Part shown: positions 45,801-57,300 of the stretch, in pieces
Position numbering within the stretch: position 1 is the stretch's first letter
Layout: each line of letters starts with the position of its first letter
Translations under genes and position numbers: made by a program
Notes under the pieces: model-generated
What the model was told of the DNA's origin: nothing
Seen by the model: only the letters and a program-made list of their open reading frames with translations
The model's database searches: none
NCBI GenBank assembly: GCA_964036195.1
Contig: OZ038450.1
Coordinates: 8,248,701 to 8,312,700 of the forward strand
Direction: 5' to 3'
Source of the DNA: Sphaerolaimus hirsutus
Taxonomy: Eukaryota; Nematoda; Chromadorea; Monhysterida; Sphaerolaimidae
DNA: 64,000 nucleotides

Positions 45801-47220
45801 CATTCAGGCTTTGTTGAACCCGGTCAAAAAAGAAAAACCTGTTAGTCTTGATGGTGTAGGCACTTCGTTTGCTTGTCATCGCGTCAACAATTAAACCCTG
45901 GTTTCAGCCGCTGGTGTACCAAACGAAATCGTCTGCTGAATATATGAACGTATACTGCAGCCACGGCGGCGGCAGTGTCAGATCTGACACGCCAAGGCAT
46001 CAGTTTGATTACAAGGTTTGTTATTGTGAACAATAGCCGTTTGCCCGGCGTGCGTGATGTGCTTTAAATCCAAGCCTTTCCGATTTTGATGTACCGAAAT
46101 AAGCTCCTTGAATAAGAACTTTTTTGAATAACACCCCCTTGGAAATCCACATGTTGGCTAGGTGATGAAAAATTACTCCCCCTTGTATCACTCCCCCTTG
46201 TGCAATTCCCCCTTGTAAAACTCCCCCTCTGGAACAATTTCCCCTCTGGGTATTTTAAAAATTATGTATTTTGTATCCACAGGGTGTATTTGAATGTTTC
46301 GAATGCCATTCACACAAATTTTAGCATGGATACCTAGTTTTTGTTGTTGTTGAACTGTTAAATACCTGGAATAGATGAGTTGACGGAATGCATTCATACA
46401 ATGGATAAAATGCAGGTTTTCCTAAAGGTTATCCTGTAGGGGAGAAAATACCCCCCTTGAAAAACATCCCTCCTTGAATGAAACCCCTTCCAAAGCCCAT
46501 AGACGAGATAACAACTCCCCTGGGGCCTTATTCAAGGATATACGGTATTCACTTTCAGGTGCAACAAGAGCGCGACGTGAAAACGTCCTATGCGGTCGGC
46601 TCCAGGGACACCTTGCGTGGTTCAAGTTCAGCTGCGGACAATCCGCATTCGAGCAGCACCGTGCTGGTTGACTACAGCCGCCTGCCGAAAACTGACCGCC
46701 GCATGGGCACTAACTATAACTTCAGAGTCAGTTTTACACAGTTTTTTGTGTCTGGGTTATTAATATTAGGGAGCTTAAACCCTCCACATTTGTATCCAAA
46801 TCTTACGTGTTTGTATCCTAATCTTATGTTTTTGATCCAAATCTTTTGTTTTACCTCCAAATCTTATGTTTTAACGTTAGATTTAGATGCTTTAGAATAA
46901 GAGTCGAATACTCTAGAGGGTCTGTTACATGACATTTGACACTTCACAGATTTTTTTAACATGAATGGCATTTTACACGGTCTTTTACATCACACATGAC
47001 CCTTTACAGGGTCTTTTACAGGGTATCTGATTGCCCCTGATCCGTCAAAATGTTTTTACATTTCTCAAGTTTTATCAACCCCCAGGACACATCATTCCTG
47101 CGGCGCACGGACTCCCGCATCGTTGGTAGCGACTTTGTCGTCGTCTCGATGCACAAGGACCCGTGGTACGACAAAGTGGACCAGCTGCTCGCCGACGCCA
47201 GGGACATTAAGCGCTTCTGA
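42874..47220 (+). CDS. Hypothetical protein, 8 exons
   Basis: Model: 42874-42926, 43206-43365, 44123-44290, 44857-45102, 45673-45840, 45908-46015, 46559-46726, 47086-47220 (TGA). Total 1206 nt, 401 residues. Intron 1 is phase 2 and the other six are phase 0; all are GT-AG. The start MSYENGPKSTDFIPAELP is joined in frame to DRHLLKRSRAAATRVKLENF. No signal peptide or membrane segment is seen. The middle has three copies of NTFEVNMKPS and an Asn/Ser/Gly-rich stretch; the C-terminus (VGSDFVVVSMHKDPWYDKVDQLL) looks like a compact conserved domain. I recognise no family. The left edge of exon 4 is the least certain boundary. An AATAAA lies at 47811, about 590 nt past the stop. It lies 2.6 kb downstream of the CLIP-like gene on the same strand and converges with the TMEM272-like gene. 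Confidence 0.7.
43711..43892. mobile_element. Introner-family copy in intron 2 of the hypothetical gene
   Basis: The left end is diverged (ACAGGGCCATGCGAAGTC). The right end, TTTACAGCGCTCGGGACTGG CACC, has the GGCACC form instead of the acceptor form CCCCCAG. It abuts a second copy at 43893. Confidence 0.65.
43893..44096. mobile_element. Second introner-family copy, head to tail with the first
   Basis: Left end AGGTGCCAATCCCAGACCCT; right end TTTACAGGGCTCGGGACCAG GTGGCC. The body is TGTCAAATGTCATGCAAAGT and its complement. Both copies lie within the 43366-44122 intron, and the exon begins 26 bp after the second copy. Confidence 0.65.
44530..44747. mobile_element. TA-flanked MITE (TACCGTATTT type) in intron 3 of the hypothetical gene
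   Basis: TACCGTATTTTATCGAAATA at the left and TATTTCGAAGCAGTACGGTA at the right; a C-rich interior with GAAATACCCCC words. Confidence 0.6.
44870..44965 (+). repeat. 30-bp in-frame tandem repeat, three copies
   Basis: ATACTTTTGAAGTAAATATG and AAACCATCTA are repeated three times in exon 4 of the hypothetical gene, encoding NTFEVNMKPS three times. The unit is AT-rich, unlike neighbouring exons, and lies at the exon's uncertain left edge. Confidence 0.8.
46916..47039. mobile_element. Introner-family right half in intron 7 of the hypothetical gene
   Basis: TTACATGACATTTGACACTT, CCCTTTACAGGGTCTTTTAC and AGGGTATCTGATTGCCCCTG resemble the right arm. Upstream (46790-46870) is the TATCCAAATCTTA module found in two intact introners. 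The exon begins at 47086, so the element does not set the acceptor. Confidence 0.55.
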
Positions 47221-48241
47221 TGCGAACCCTGCACAGCGTAGGTACGATGAGCTGTTTTGCGTGTTTTGGATGCTATGCTCTGGATACGTAATTTGAAAAC
47301 ATTTTATCGATTTTAGATAAAAATTGGGGTTTTTAAACAAAGAGCATATTTCAAATTCAACACTGGGTAGGTTCTAATAGGGAGAATGAATCGGGCTGTC
47401 GGGAATCTGTTTGGTGTATCAAATATCGTTTCTGTGACCAAAAAACTCTAGCACCAGTGACGCTGCTGCGTCAATTTGCATTTTTAAACACAATTTTCTC
47501 GCATTCACGATTTTGGCTGCGGCGCCAACAAGAACATCGCGGTGTCAACGCTATTTGCATAAAATGTTTTCAAATATCCGCATTTTTGCAACTACAGCGT
47601 TTTTGCCAGCTGTAGAATTGCTCTACAAACAAGATAGTCTCCGTACTGGCAGTACTGTTTGCACTGAAATTTACTATCTTTTTTATGCCAATTAGAATTG
47701 AAATGGTATTCAAACACAATTATTTTTCTCCTCAGCTTTGTTTTTCCCGTTAGAAACACGATAGGTAACTTTCTGTGCAGAATGTGCTGCCAATACCGAT
47801 GGACTAGTGAAATAAATAAAAAACGAATGTTTGTTTTTGGTGGTTGCGCCTGGCAGGGGTTTATTTATGTGGCTTCGTGCTTGCTGGAGGATTCGACTGT
47901 TTACGTGGTTTATTCTATTGATATTTTTCACCAATTTGCATAATCCATGTCACCTACTATTGGCATATCCAATGAGATTTCGAATTCGATGAACTGTCCT
48001 GATTGTACAAGTATAGCAATGGCAAAAACTAAGATTAAACAAAGTTTTATTAAGAAACGCTAAGAAACACTAAAAATACTATTAAAATATACTTAATACT
48101 GAGTAGTGATGGAGTGGCGCCATGGCGCTTGGCGCCCTTTTCTGTGGCGCCATCTGGCGCCATTTTTCCTGGCGCTTTTCTATCACTAATACTGAGTAAT
48201 TTTTGACGAGGTAAACACAAAGTGCCGAAGCGCCCGACAGA
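47221..48241. other. Convergent intergenic region
   Basis: It lies between the stop of the hypothetical gene (+) and the stop of the TMEM272-like gene (-). AATAAA at 47811 (+) and at 48051-48046 (-) are candidate polyadenylation signals. An 85-bp hAT-like element is at 48104-48188. No coding signal. Confidence 0.5.
48104..48188. mobile_element. 85-bp hAT-like mini element with GCGCC words
   Basis: Ends TAGTGATGGAGTGGCGCC and GGCGCTTTTCTATCACTA; perfect 8-bp duplication ATACTGAG (48096-48103, 48189-48196). It is the smallest member of the TAGTGATG family and consists of almost nothing but ends and five GGCGCC-type words. Confidence 0.85.
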
Positions 48242-51200
48242 TTACAATTCCCCATTTAAATCATTTTCTCTTGGTTGTGTGCCTCTGGTTAAAGCCAAGA
48301 TAATCAGGAATACAGCAACGATGACGCCAAACAGAAGAACGCATGCCAATTCAAACGTGAGAAAAATAAATGCCACCCAATAAAGTGCGGGCGAGCAATA
48401 GTTATTCGATTCTTGGGCACCGTCCAGATCGATGTAGCGCCTCGACGCGTAGATCCACACAACACCTGTGCGAGCGAAGTTCGTTGTCCAGAGTTCCAGA
48501 CGTGAAAAGCTTTTTAATCGAACTTGTTAGGAGCGGTCTATTTCAGTGGAGAATTCATTAGCGTGCAGTGGGTAATTTTCTCAGGTAGCCACAATCCGAC
48601 TGGGGGGTTTATCGAGGTGGATTCCGAGGGAAACTTTTTTCGAACACCCTCGGGATTTATTTCAAGTACTCGAGATTTTTAAAAGAGAGGACTTGTTCAA
48701 GAGTTTGAAGTACCGTATTTCCTCGAATTGACCCCCCCCCCTTGAAATACCCCAATGTTTGAGCGACCTGGTGGCAGTCCCAAGCCCTGTAAAGTGTAAA
48801 GTAAAGTGTCAAATGTAAAGTCAAATGCAAAGTAAACTGTCAATTGTGATGCAAAGTTCAGTAATAAAATCTTTTCTTTTTTGTTTTGATTGACACTTTA
48901 CTTTGCATTTGACTTTACATTTGACACTTGACTTTACACTTTACAGGGCTTGGGACTGCCCCCTGGGGAAATAATAACCCTCTCCACGAAAAAACCCTTC
49001 TTGAATTCTGTACATCAACATGATGTACACTCAATGTACATTATGTTTGAATTGTTGGAATTTTGCATCACATCACTAGGGTGTCAAAAAAATTTTTTTA
49101 CGGAAACGGAAACGGAAAAAAAATTTCAGCGGCCGGAAAACGGAAAAAGAGGCCGGAAAAACGGAAACGGAAAAATCAAATTTGCATGGAAATGGAAAAA
49201 CTTGCTGAAATTTTGCCGGAAAACGGATAATCTTTGCTGAAATTTAGCTGGAAGTGGACAAAATTTGCAGTAATTTTGCTGGAAACAGAAATTTTTTTAC
49301 ATCATTGACAATCTGCATGACTTTTAACCAGTTTGGCTGATCAGAAAACAGAAAGTTGAGCCAGAAAAAGATAAAATGAGGCGGAAAAATGGAAAATTGA
49401 TGCCCAAATTGGAAAAAAGGCGGAAAAACTGAAAATTGAGGCAGAAAACGGAAAAAAGGCAGAAAAACTGAAAATTGAGCCGGAAAACGGAAAATGAGCC
49501 GGAAAACGGAAAATGAGCCGGAAAAACGGAAACGGAGAAAAAAGTTGCCGGAAAACGGAACGGAAAACGGAAAAAAAATTTCAGCAGCCGGAAAACGGAA
49601 CGGAAAACGGAAAAAATTTGCCTGCAGAAAACGGAAACGGAAAACGGAAATTTGACACCCTACACATCACACTAGTTTGTGTTGTACCTACATGCATTTG
49701 TCCAAACGTATAAATTTTTATATCCTGTTTTGTCACAATTATTACCAGTTTCGGTATGTAAAAGCGTGTTATTTACTAAGATTCTTCACGGAAATTTCTG
49801 ACGAAATAATAACCCCTTGAATAAGCCTCCCTCGAATTAAACCCCCTTAAAATATGCTGGCGGAATATTAAACCCCCTGGGGGTTCGAAGAAACACGGTA
49901 GACGTAACAAAAACACAAAAAGAATTACCGGCAATGGCCCAGACGAGTATGAAAGCCTTGAGCGCGGCGCCGAGCAGCCGTCTCAATATAACGCCGGCGC
50001 GCATCGAGTGCTGCTCGTTGACGTGGCTCATTGCGGTCGCCGTGGTCGACAGCTGGGGGCAGTCCCAGACCCTGTAAAATACCCTGTAAAATGTCATGTA
50101 AAAAACCCTGTCAACTGTCATCTGTCTATCTTATTCCATAGTATCCAAATCATTTTGCTTTGTATCCAAATATTATGCCCAAACGTAAGATTTGGATAAA
50201 AACAATATTTGGACACTATTGAATGAGATTTAGATACACATGGCGCTTTACAGGGTCTTTTACATGACACACGACATTTTACAGGGTCTTTTACATGACA
50301 CACGACATTTTACAGGGTCTTTTACATACATTTTACAGGGTCATATACAGGGTCTGGGACTGGCACCTGGCCGTTGCTCTGCGCCCGGTGTTGAAGGTGT
50401 CTGCGCGGCCGCGGCCAGCGCTCCCAGATGATAAGGTTGTCGAGCAGCAGTAACACCGCGCCGTTCACGATCGTGTGCACCGGCACCATGGGCTCGCCGG
50501 GGCAGTTGAACAAGTTCACGGCGCCTGAATGAGTTTTAGCAGTTTGACACCTTGTCGAATGATAAGTCAGTTGCGAGTGAAGTTCGGTGACAAGACAAGT
50601 AAACTTGTTAGTGATGAGTACCGAATTTCATATGCACCGAGCTTGCTGACTGCTTGACTTGTCTGTTATTTGAAACTTCCCTTAACCCTTCACATCGTGG
50701 CATTGCTACCAGGACATTGCCTTGCTGTGATGTGAATAAAAGCACTACATGATAATTCTATGAATCAACTGACCAAAGATGATGATGCCCAACGGTATGA
50801 TGCCCAAGAAGTAAAAGCAGGCGATCCACATCCCTGCAGAGATGGGACAGTTTTATTCACACACGCACACAGCCTCAAAAAATAAGAGGTGTTAAAAGTA
50901 CTGAACTTCTTTCAAAGTAAACGTAAAGTATTTATTTTTTACTCACCGATGAGTACAGAAAACGTAAAAGTACAAAAAGACGATATCAAAACCTATACCA
51001 AATACGTTCTGTGTACTCGAGTAGGTACATTAACAAAGTTACACGTACGTACTTAAAAACGTCAACGTATGTAAGCATTTAAGTACTCGCGCATACGTAT
51101 TTGTCGAGTAAACGTAAATACGTTTTTACAACAACTATGCAAAAAAATGCTTCAAGGCGCACATGGATTTCCGGCGTGCGCGGCGCTCAGCTGCAGGTTG

Positions 51201-51987
51201 CGTGCGAAGTCGTAGGTGCCGGTGGAGGTGGCGTACAGCTGCACCAGACGCGAGTAGGATGGGGCGCTGCCGCCCGTGGTGGTCGTGGTGCCGCGCACGC
51301 CTTAAGGTTGGTTTACGTATTGGTGCTGCGCACACTAGTTTACTGCCGGCAAAACGTTTAAGTTCTGGAAAATAGTGCAAAAACAACCCTCAAACTGGGT
51401 TGATTATGCTTAGCATTGAAAAAAAGTCATCAATTTTTGGAAAATATAATTAGATATACCTAATCTCAGAAAATCTCTCAAGAATAAAATATAATTAAAT
51501 CTCCCTCAAAAAAACCTGGAAAAATATAAATAAATATAGATATCAGAGTTTCGGAGATTTTCTGATATTTTGAAAAATCTCAGAAAATCTCTCAAAAAGA
51601 AAATATAATTAAATCGATCTGGAAAATCATGGAAAAATATAAATCTCAGAAGATCTTACATTTTCTGACATTTTCTGAGATTTTTTAAATCTGGTTAAAT
51701 ATGGTAAAATCTTTTATAAATAAGGAACGATCTTCGGCTACATAACATCGGCCACGCAGACGGCCTCAAAGAATCCCTTCAGCGATACCCATTTCCAGAC
51801 AGCATCCAGTAAATCTACAAAACCCACTGTTGCTGTAGTTTGTGGGTGTCGTCGGTGGGTAGTAGGTGTGCCCCGCGGGCGTTGATAACACGTCTTCACA
51901 TCTCCCCAGTGACTGCCTGTCGATATTGGCACTATTCACCATGTAGTATTGGTTGAATTGTGACGGGTCAGGAGGCTTTTGCACCAT
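48242..51987 (-). CDS. TMEM272-like four-pass membrane protein
   Basis: Model on the minus strand: 51987-51828, 51300-51163, 50833-50774, 50524-50367, 50052-49929, 48465-48242 (TAA). Total 864 nt, 287 residues. Phases 1, 1, 1, 0, 1 agree at all junctions. The N-terminal 99 residues are Ser/Thr/Tyr/Pro-rich and probably cytosolic. Hydrophobic segments lie at about 100-121 (CFYFLGIIPLGIIIFG), 135-155 (PMVPVHTIVNGAVLLLL), 190-214 and 240-272. The order TM1, then VNLFNCPGEPMVPVHTIV, matches the conserved short loop with Cys-Pro of TMEM272-type proteins (from memory of the family). Function is unknown. Exon 1 could instead end at 51789, also phase 1; I chose AACA|GTGGGT because GTGGGT donors recur in this window. 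The fourth intron is an introner. A possible polyA signal (AATAAA on minus) is at 48051-48046. Confidence 0.78.
48771..48963. mobile_element. Introner-family copy in intron 5 of the TMEM272-like gene
   Basis: GTGGCAGTCCCAAGCCCTGT, AAAGTG at the left and CACTTTACAGGGCTTGGGAC TGCCCC at the right, almost perfectly inverted. CCTG is present on both flanks, in line with a short target duplication. It sits inside a TA-flanked MITE and is not at a splice site. Confidence 0.72.
49077..49662. mobile_element. hAT-like element with CGGAAAACGGAAA arrays
   Basis: Ends TAGGGTGTCAAA and TTTGACACCCTA; perfect 8-bp duplication CACATCAC. The arrays are CGGAAACGGAAAA with TTGAGCCGGAAAACGG variants. It lies in intron 5 of the TMEM272-like gene, inside the span of a TACCGTATTT MITE (48711-49900). 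Confidence 0.87.
50053..50366 (-). mobile_element. Introner: element forming intron 4 of the TMEM272-like gene
   Basis: Read on the minus strand, the exon ends AACGGCCAG. The element starts GTGCCAGTCCCAGACCCTGT and ends GGGTCTGGGACTGCCCCCAG; the exon resumes CTGTCGACCACG. It is 314 bp, phase 0. This copy is in an unrelated gene on the opposite strand, yet the donor-type and acceptor-type ends again face the right way for the host gene. The centre carries the TATCCAAAT/ATTTGGATA inverted repeat also seen in 35326-35696. Confidence 0.88.
51405..51730. repeat. AAAATCTCAGAAAATCTC repeat, partial
   Basis: It starts TTAGCATTGAAAAAAAGTC like the element at 3365-3671 and continues with the same TCTCAGAAAATCTCTC words. 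No matching right end was found. It lies in intron 1 of the TMEM272-like gene. Confidence 0.55.
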
Positions 51988-54313
51988 TGTGAATGTTTAG
52001 GTAAAATAGCAACAGTTTGAGACAGCTATTTAGATCCTCTCTATTCTTCTATTCGCGCCAGAACAGTCATCGTGTTTAGTAGATTATAAATTTCCTGCTT
52101 GCGAATGTTTTTTAATCGATATTTTGCATTTAGGTAGGTAGTTCAATGTACGCTGCAAAATTCGACCGGCCGTAACGATTTTTCGCCGAAAACTGAGAAT
52201 ATTTGTCAATAAGGTTCGTGGCTGCAAACCGTCTGTCGTCTTGTGTGAAAAACAGCGTGCCATGTGCCGCGTGCGTGCAGGGACTTCGGCATGATTCACG
52301 TGTACACTGCACACGCCCAACAAATTTCGCATCGAAGTGTATACACATCTGCTTTGTATCTATTTTTTGTGTTTATTTTTCAGGGGTACGCATGAATACA
52401 GCAAAATAACGTCATCGGTAATGTACAAATGATACAAAAATGTGATGAGATACGAAGTTGACAGGATAAAAAACGCGAAGCGGCGTCAATAAATATATAT
52501 TGGATGATAAAAATATACGTGCTGACAATATTTCACAATGTAATTTTATAGACCATTGGATAAAACATAAAAATTTCGTTGCAATATGCATGTGTATAAC
52601 AAGTAAGATAAATACAAATTGCCTACCTGTACATCAAATATCCATGTACTTTTTACATACCTACCATCTTTTTATACACACATAAAAACAATAAAATACA
52701 ATATTATGAGTAAATTAAGTAGAACTTGTTAGTCCTGTACAAAATCTGATCATTGTTTAGTTCAAATGTAGGACCTAGTGTGGCTAGTATACCCAACAGG
52801 CTATATTGTCATATTTAAAAAGTACATAAATACATATCTACCTATATGCTATCATACAAGTTTGTTTCAAAGTATTAACTATACCTAATAAGTAGAAATA
52901 GTGCGACGGAACCGTGAATTATTGTTTCCTTAATTCAGAATTCCTCAGCTGTGCATTTATGCAAACTTGTAAAGCTGCCTGTGTATTTATTTGCTAGGTC
53001 CATACATTTGCAAAAAGCACAATGTTTAAAGTTTGAGTGCGTAGCACTACAGTATTGACTTCCCATGCTACACGTGAATATTGACAATTGAATTTATATT
53101 ATTGAATATATAAGCAGGTAAATCTGGAAGTATTTATATTTCTCTCGAATGGGGGTGCTATAAAATGAAAACAGAGTGTAGACGATGGTGCAAGTAAATA
53201 CATACCTATTTTAAAAATGTTCACAATCAATCTATAGCGTAAATATTAAGTAGTGATTGAATTTATTACAAAATAAGTTCATTCAACCACTACAATAGCA
53301 CACAAATTCATTTAAAAACATTCATGTCGAACACGCAAAACTTATCACAGTTAGATTGGTATTTATGCAGTAATAGAGATAAAATCTTAACCTTATTGGT
53401 GTATAACAAATATGATCATTTTATTGCAATAAATAATGCTTATAAGAATGTAGTCCCTGTGCTAACAGTAACGTAACACCGTCGTGAAGCACCTGATTAA
53501 TGCACCTGTATTGCTTCGATGAAGTCCCACTTAAATAACTTCGCTGTTTGAAATTGGTGCCACGCCGCTAAAAAACACAATGAACTCTTTTGCGGATTTT
53601 TTGTCATTTGTATACCTAAAAGTCAGGTGTTTCACGACGTTGTTCGAGCATTTCAAATTAGAATGAGTTAATACTATCTTCCGGCATAATTAAGATTTAG
53701 ATGCAATGTTCAAAGTACTTGAAACAGATGTACTTACATTGCATTGTGCGAAATCAAACACCATCAGTTCATAAATATATTCATTTTCTTATGCATTTAT
53801 TTAAACATGCAAAAATGCTCAGTTCCGGTGTAAATATTTACTCAAAAATGTGTCAATCTGTGTAAAATTATTAAAAACTTGGATAATCTCTTTGTACTGT
53901 GCTGGAAGGTGTCATTTCTGGCAATTTGCCAACTGTCCAATATTATAAATGCTAATAACAGACATGTGAAGGTGAGGGTCAAAACGTTGATGTTATGGTT
54001 CAAAGTAAAGCTCAAGCTGATAAGAGGATTCATAACTGGATTAAACTATTGTAATATAAAAAAAACTCCTACTTTTTATGTTCATTGCTTATTGTCTGCG
54101 CGCCAGTGCCTGAAACAAAAGCCACTTTGCAACAATGCCCATGACACTATTCATTTTCATCCGCAACACTCTTTAAAATCTAGGTGACATCATTAACAAA
54201 AGCGGCAAAGATCTTAATTGCCAAAAGTTTCAGGCCACTGGCGCTAGAACCAATCCTATGGCGTTGTTCCACCACCAGCGTAACCACACCACAACCTTAA
54301 ACACATCATAATC
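51988..54313. other. Intergenic AT-rich region between the TMEM272-like and GATA genes
   Basis: 2.3 kb, mostly AT-rich with no transposon ends, arrays or coding pattern that I recognise. It separates the TMEM272-like start from the GATA stop, both on the minus strand, so it should contain the TMEM272-like promoter and the GATA 3' UTR. Confidence 0.5.
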
Positions 54314-57300
54314 TCACGCCATCCCTACCAAATTTGCCGGCGGCACGGCGCCAACGGGCGCCATTACCGATCCATACAACGTGGACAGGTATTGCTGTTG
54401 TTGTTGTTGTTGTTGCTGCTGCTGCACACTGGCAGAGGTGTCGAAGGTGTTGTCGCCGCCGGTGGGGCCGAACGAAGACCCGGTGGCGGCGCTCACGTCC
54501 AACCCGCTGCCCGTCGCACCGATGCTGCAGTCTTGCGGCGACTCGGTGCCGCTGTCGCTGCCGCCTGAAGTTTAGGTAGCTGGTGAGAATCGTCACTTCA
54601 ATGATAATTACGGTATGTGCTCGAATAATTCCCGTGGGGATTCATTTTTTCGTCAGACATTTTTGAACTATTCCTGGTGGGATTGTTCAAATGGGAATTA
54701 TTCAAAAGGAAAATATGCAAAAATATATCGTCATAAAAAATTTCGTCATGGGGGAATCATTCAAGAAACAAGGATTATTCAATGGAGATTATTCAAGAAA
54801 GTACGGTATGTACAGATGTTATGCACGGGAAAATCCACTCTAATCGAATAAATCCGTTCAAACACAACTCCACTTAAACAACTCCGTCTCGGCATCCAAA
54901 AATTCTCCCAAAAATGGCATCTGGCATAAAACGCCACCCACAATCCAACGAACCTCCAAATCCGGATGACGGCACGTTGTGGAACTGGGTCATGTGAAAC
55001 TGCGACAAATAGCCGGACGGGTCCATCTGGCGAGCCGAGTTTGAGTTCTTCAATTCGGCCGCGGCGGCCGCTGCGGCTGCGGCGGCGAACTGCTGCGGCT
55101 TGATGTCCAGCGAGGAAGTCGACTGAGGTATAGGAAGCGATTTTAAGTAAAGAAATGAATGTGGGGATAAAAATTCACTCATATTGATTCTAAGCTTGCT
55201 TTCTCTCACCTCTCACACAAAAATTCCCAAAGAAAAGTTGAAGTTCAAAAAATATATAAACAGCACATTTTTTTAATTTGCAGCAGCGCAAAGCAGTTTT
55301 TTTATCACAGCTCAAAATGTCATATTGTGCTTATGCACACTAGTTTACTACTGAAATTTAGTAAACACTTCAATCAATTTTAAATGTATTTGAGTTTACC
55401 AAAACAGAATTTTTAATAGCCTAACACAATATGTACAAGGACACCCTCGCCTCACCTGAAAGGCGAGCGCGGGATAGCCGGGCAAGAAACTGGCCATCAC
55501 ATCTGCCTGAGCTGCGGCGCTCGACCGGTTGCGCTTTTTGCTGCCCTTCATGTTGAGCTTGCGGTTGCGCGTCTGGATGCCCTCCTTCTTCATGTGCATC
55601 GGTCTCTCCGTCTGTGAACGGGAGCGATTTGTTCAAGTTTTTAACAGTGTTCAAATACGATCAAAATCTAGCAATAGTTGTTAAAAGTACTGAACTTTTT
55701 TGAAAGTAAAATTAAAGCTTTATTTTTACTCACCGCTGAGTACAGAAAACGTTAAGTAATTTTTTTAATTTTTACTTATTATTTTATTTTTATTTTAAAT
55801 TTATCGAGTAAACGTAAATACGTTTAAACAACTATGAATCTAGCCACCCCCCACGAGGTTGTCAACAAAACGTGTTAGGTATATTGGGTTCACTTTTTAT
55901 TTCAGGCTGCGTTGTGAGATAGTACGTTTTAAAGTCGCAGCACCTTACACTTGTAAATTCAGCACCCGATCATCACATCGGCTCCACGCATGTTACAGAC
56001 ACAAATTTGTCTACAAAGTGGTTCGGCAGGTAAATTGTTTGTAAACGATGCGCCGACATCGTCACGTTACACTAAATGCGATGTTGTAACAAAACATTAC
56101 TATTTTTACAGGTAAATATATTGTATTTTCTTGAAGAATTTGAATATAAATAGTTATCTGCCATTCGCCACACCGATCACTACATCTTGGCTATCAGCCC
56201 AAACCTAATTGGCGTCAAATTTCATTATTCGCAACAACCCCTCCCCAAAATTGGGTAAAATATGACCGCCCGCCAGCACACTTGGGCTCTCGTAAAAAAG
56301 TAGCCACACACGGTGGTAACTATTCTACGTATCTTACGTATCCTACATAGGTATTTACGTACACTGCACCGGCTTATCAAGTCGTACAAATCTCCGTCGG
56401 GCGGCGGCGCGGCCGCTGCCGCGGCGCACAGGCGCGAAGTGAAGTGAAAGTCTTTTTTCGAAACAGAACATATCGCCTGCAGCACAATGCCGCCGTGCCG
56501 TGCCGCCTTACGGTAATAGGTGAATGTAGGCGGCCGTTCCGCTGCCAAGCGCCGGATTTCACCTGGCACAGTGTAACACAGCGGCGCGTAAAAGAACACA
56601 GGTGCCCGGACACACGATTTCACACCCCCATTTCACCTGCTGCCTTCTAGGTATTCGCATTCCGTTTGATGAATTGGCCGTGTTCGGCGCTCAAATCGCG
56701 AACTAGACAGCCTTCCCACGGAGCAATTTCCTCGCGGCCCATTCCAAAACAATGCGGTTTGTCGCGTGCTAATAGACACGCGGCTGACAGGCGTATATGA
56801 AGCCGCTAATGGGCGTGACAAAGCGGCGCGCGATCGAGTCTAGGAAGAGTCTTGAAGCTGTCAGCTCGTCCACGGCAAGGTGCGCCCGACTGCGCGGCCG
56901 CTGTCGGGCGAGGCGCTGCGGCGGCGGCGGCGAGTGCAGTCGCGACTGCCGAACGAGCATCAATCACCGCCAGTTGCCAGTCGCCCGTACGCCAACTGGC
57001 GCCCCCGTTGCGTGCACGGCATAATGGCACAATGCCCGCCTAATTTCCCCTCTTTTTCAATCCACTTTCAAATGGCGCGCTCGTCGCACACAACTAGCTA
57101 CCGTATTAGTTCGCACAAAATTTGGTAATGTGTTTTGTTGACAACCTCTTTTATTTGGAAAACGTAAATAACCCCGAAAGAGAGTGAATCCAACCCACCT
57201 TGTGCAGCTTGAAGTACAGGCCGCAAGCGCTGAAAAGACAAAAGGAGGAAAATTGATCATTGTTTGCAAACACATATTTCAAAAGCATTCAAACACTCGT

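Noticed and set aside
49077..49662. CRISPR-like regular repeats (also 26208-26561 and 38661-39865)
   Set aside because: Units are short and degenerate, have no unique spacers of constant length, and lie between inverted ends with 8-bp target duplications in a eukaryotic intron.
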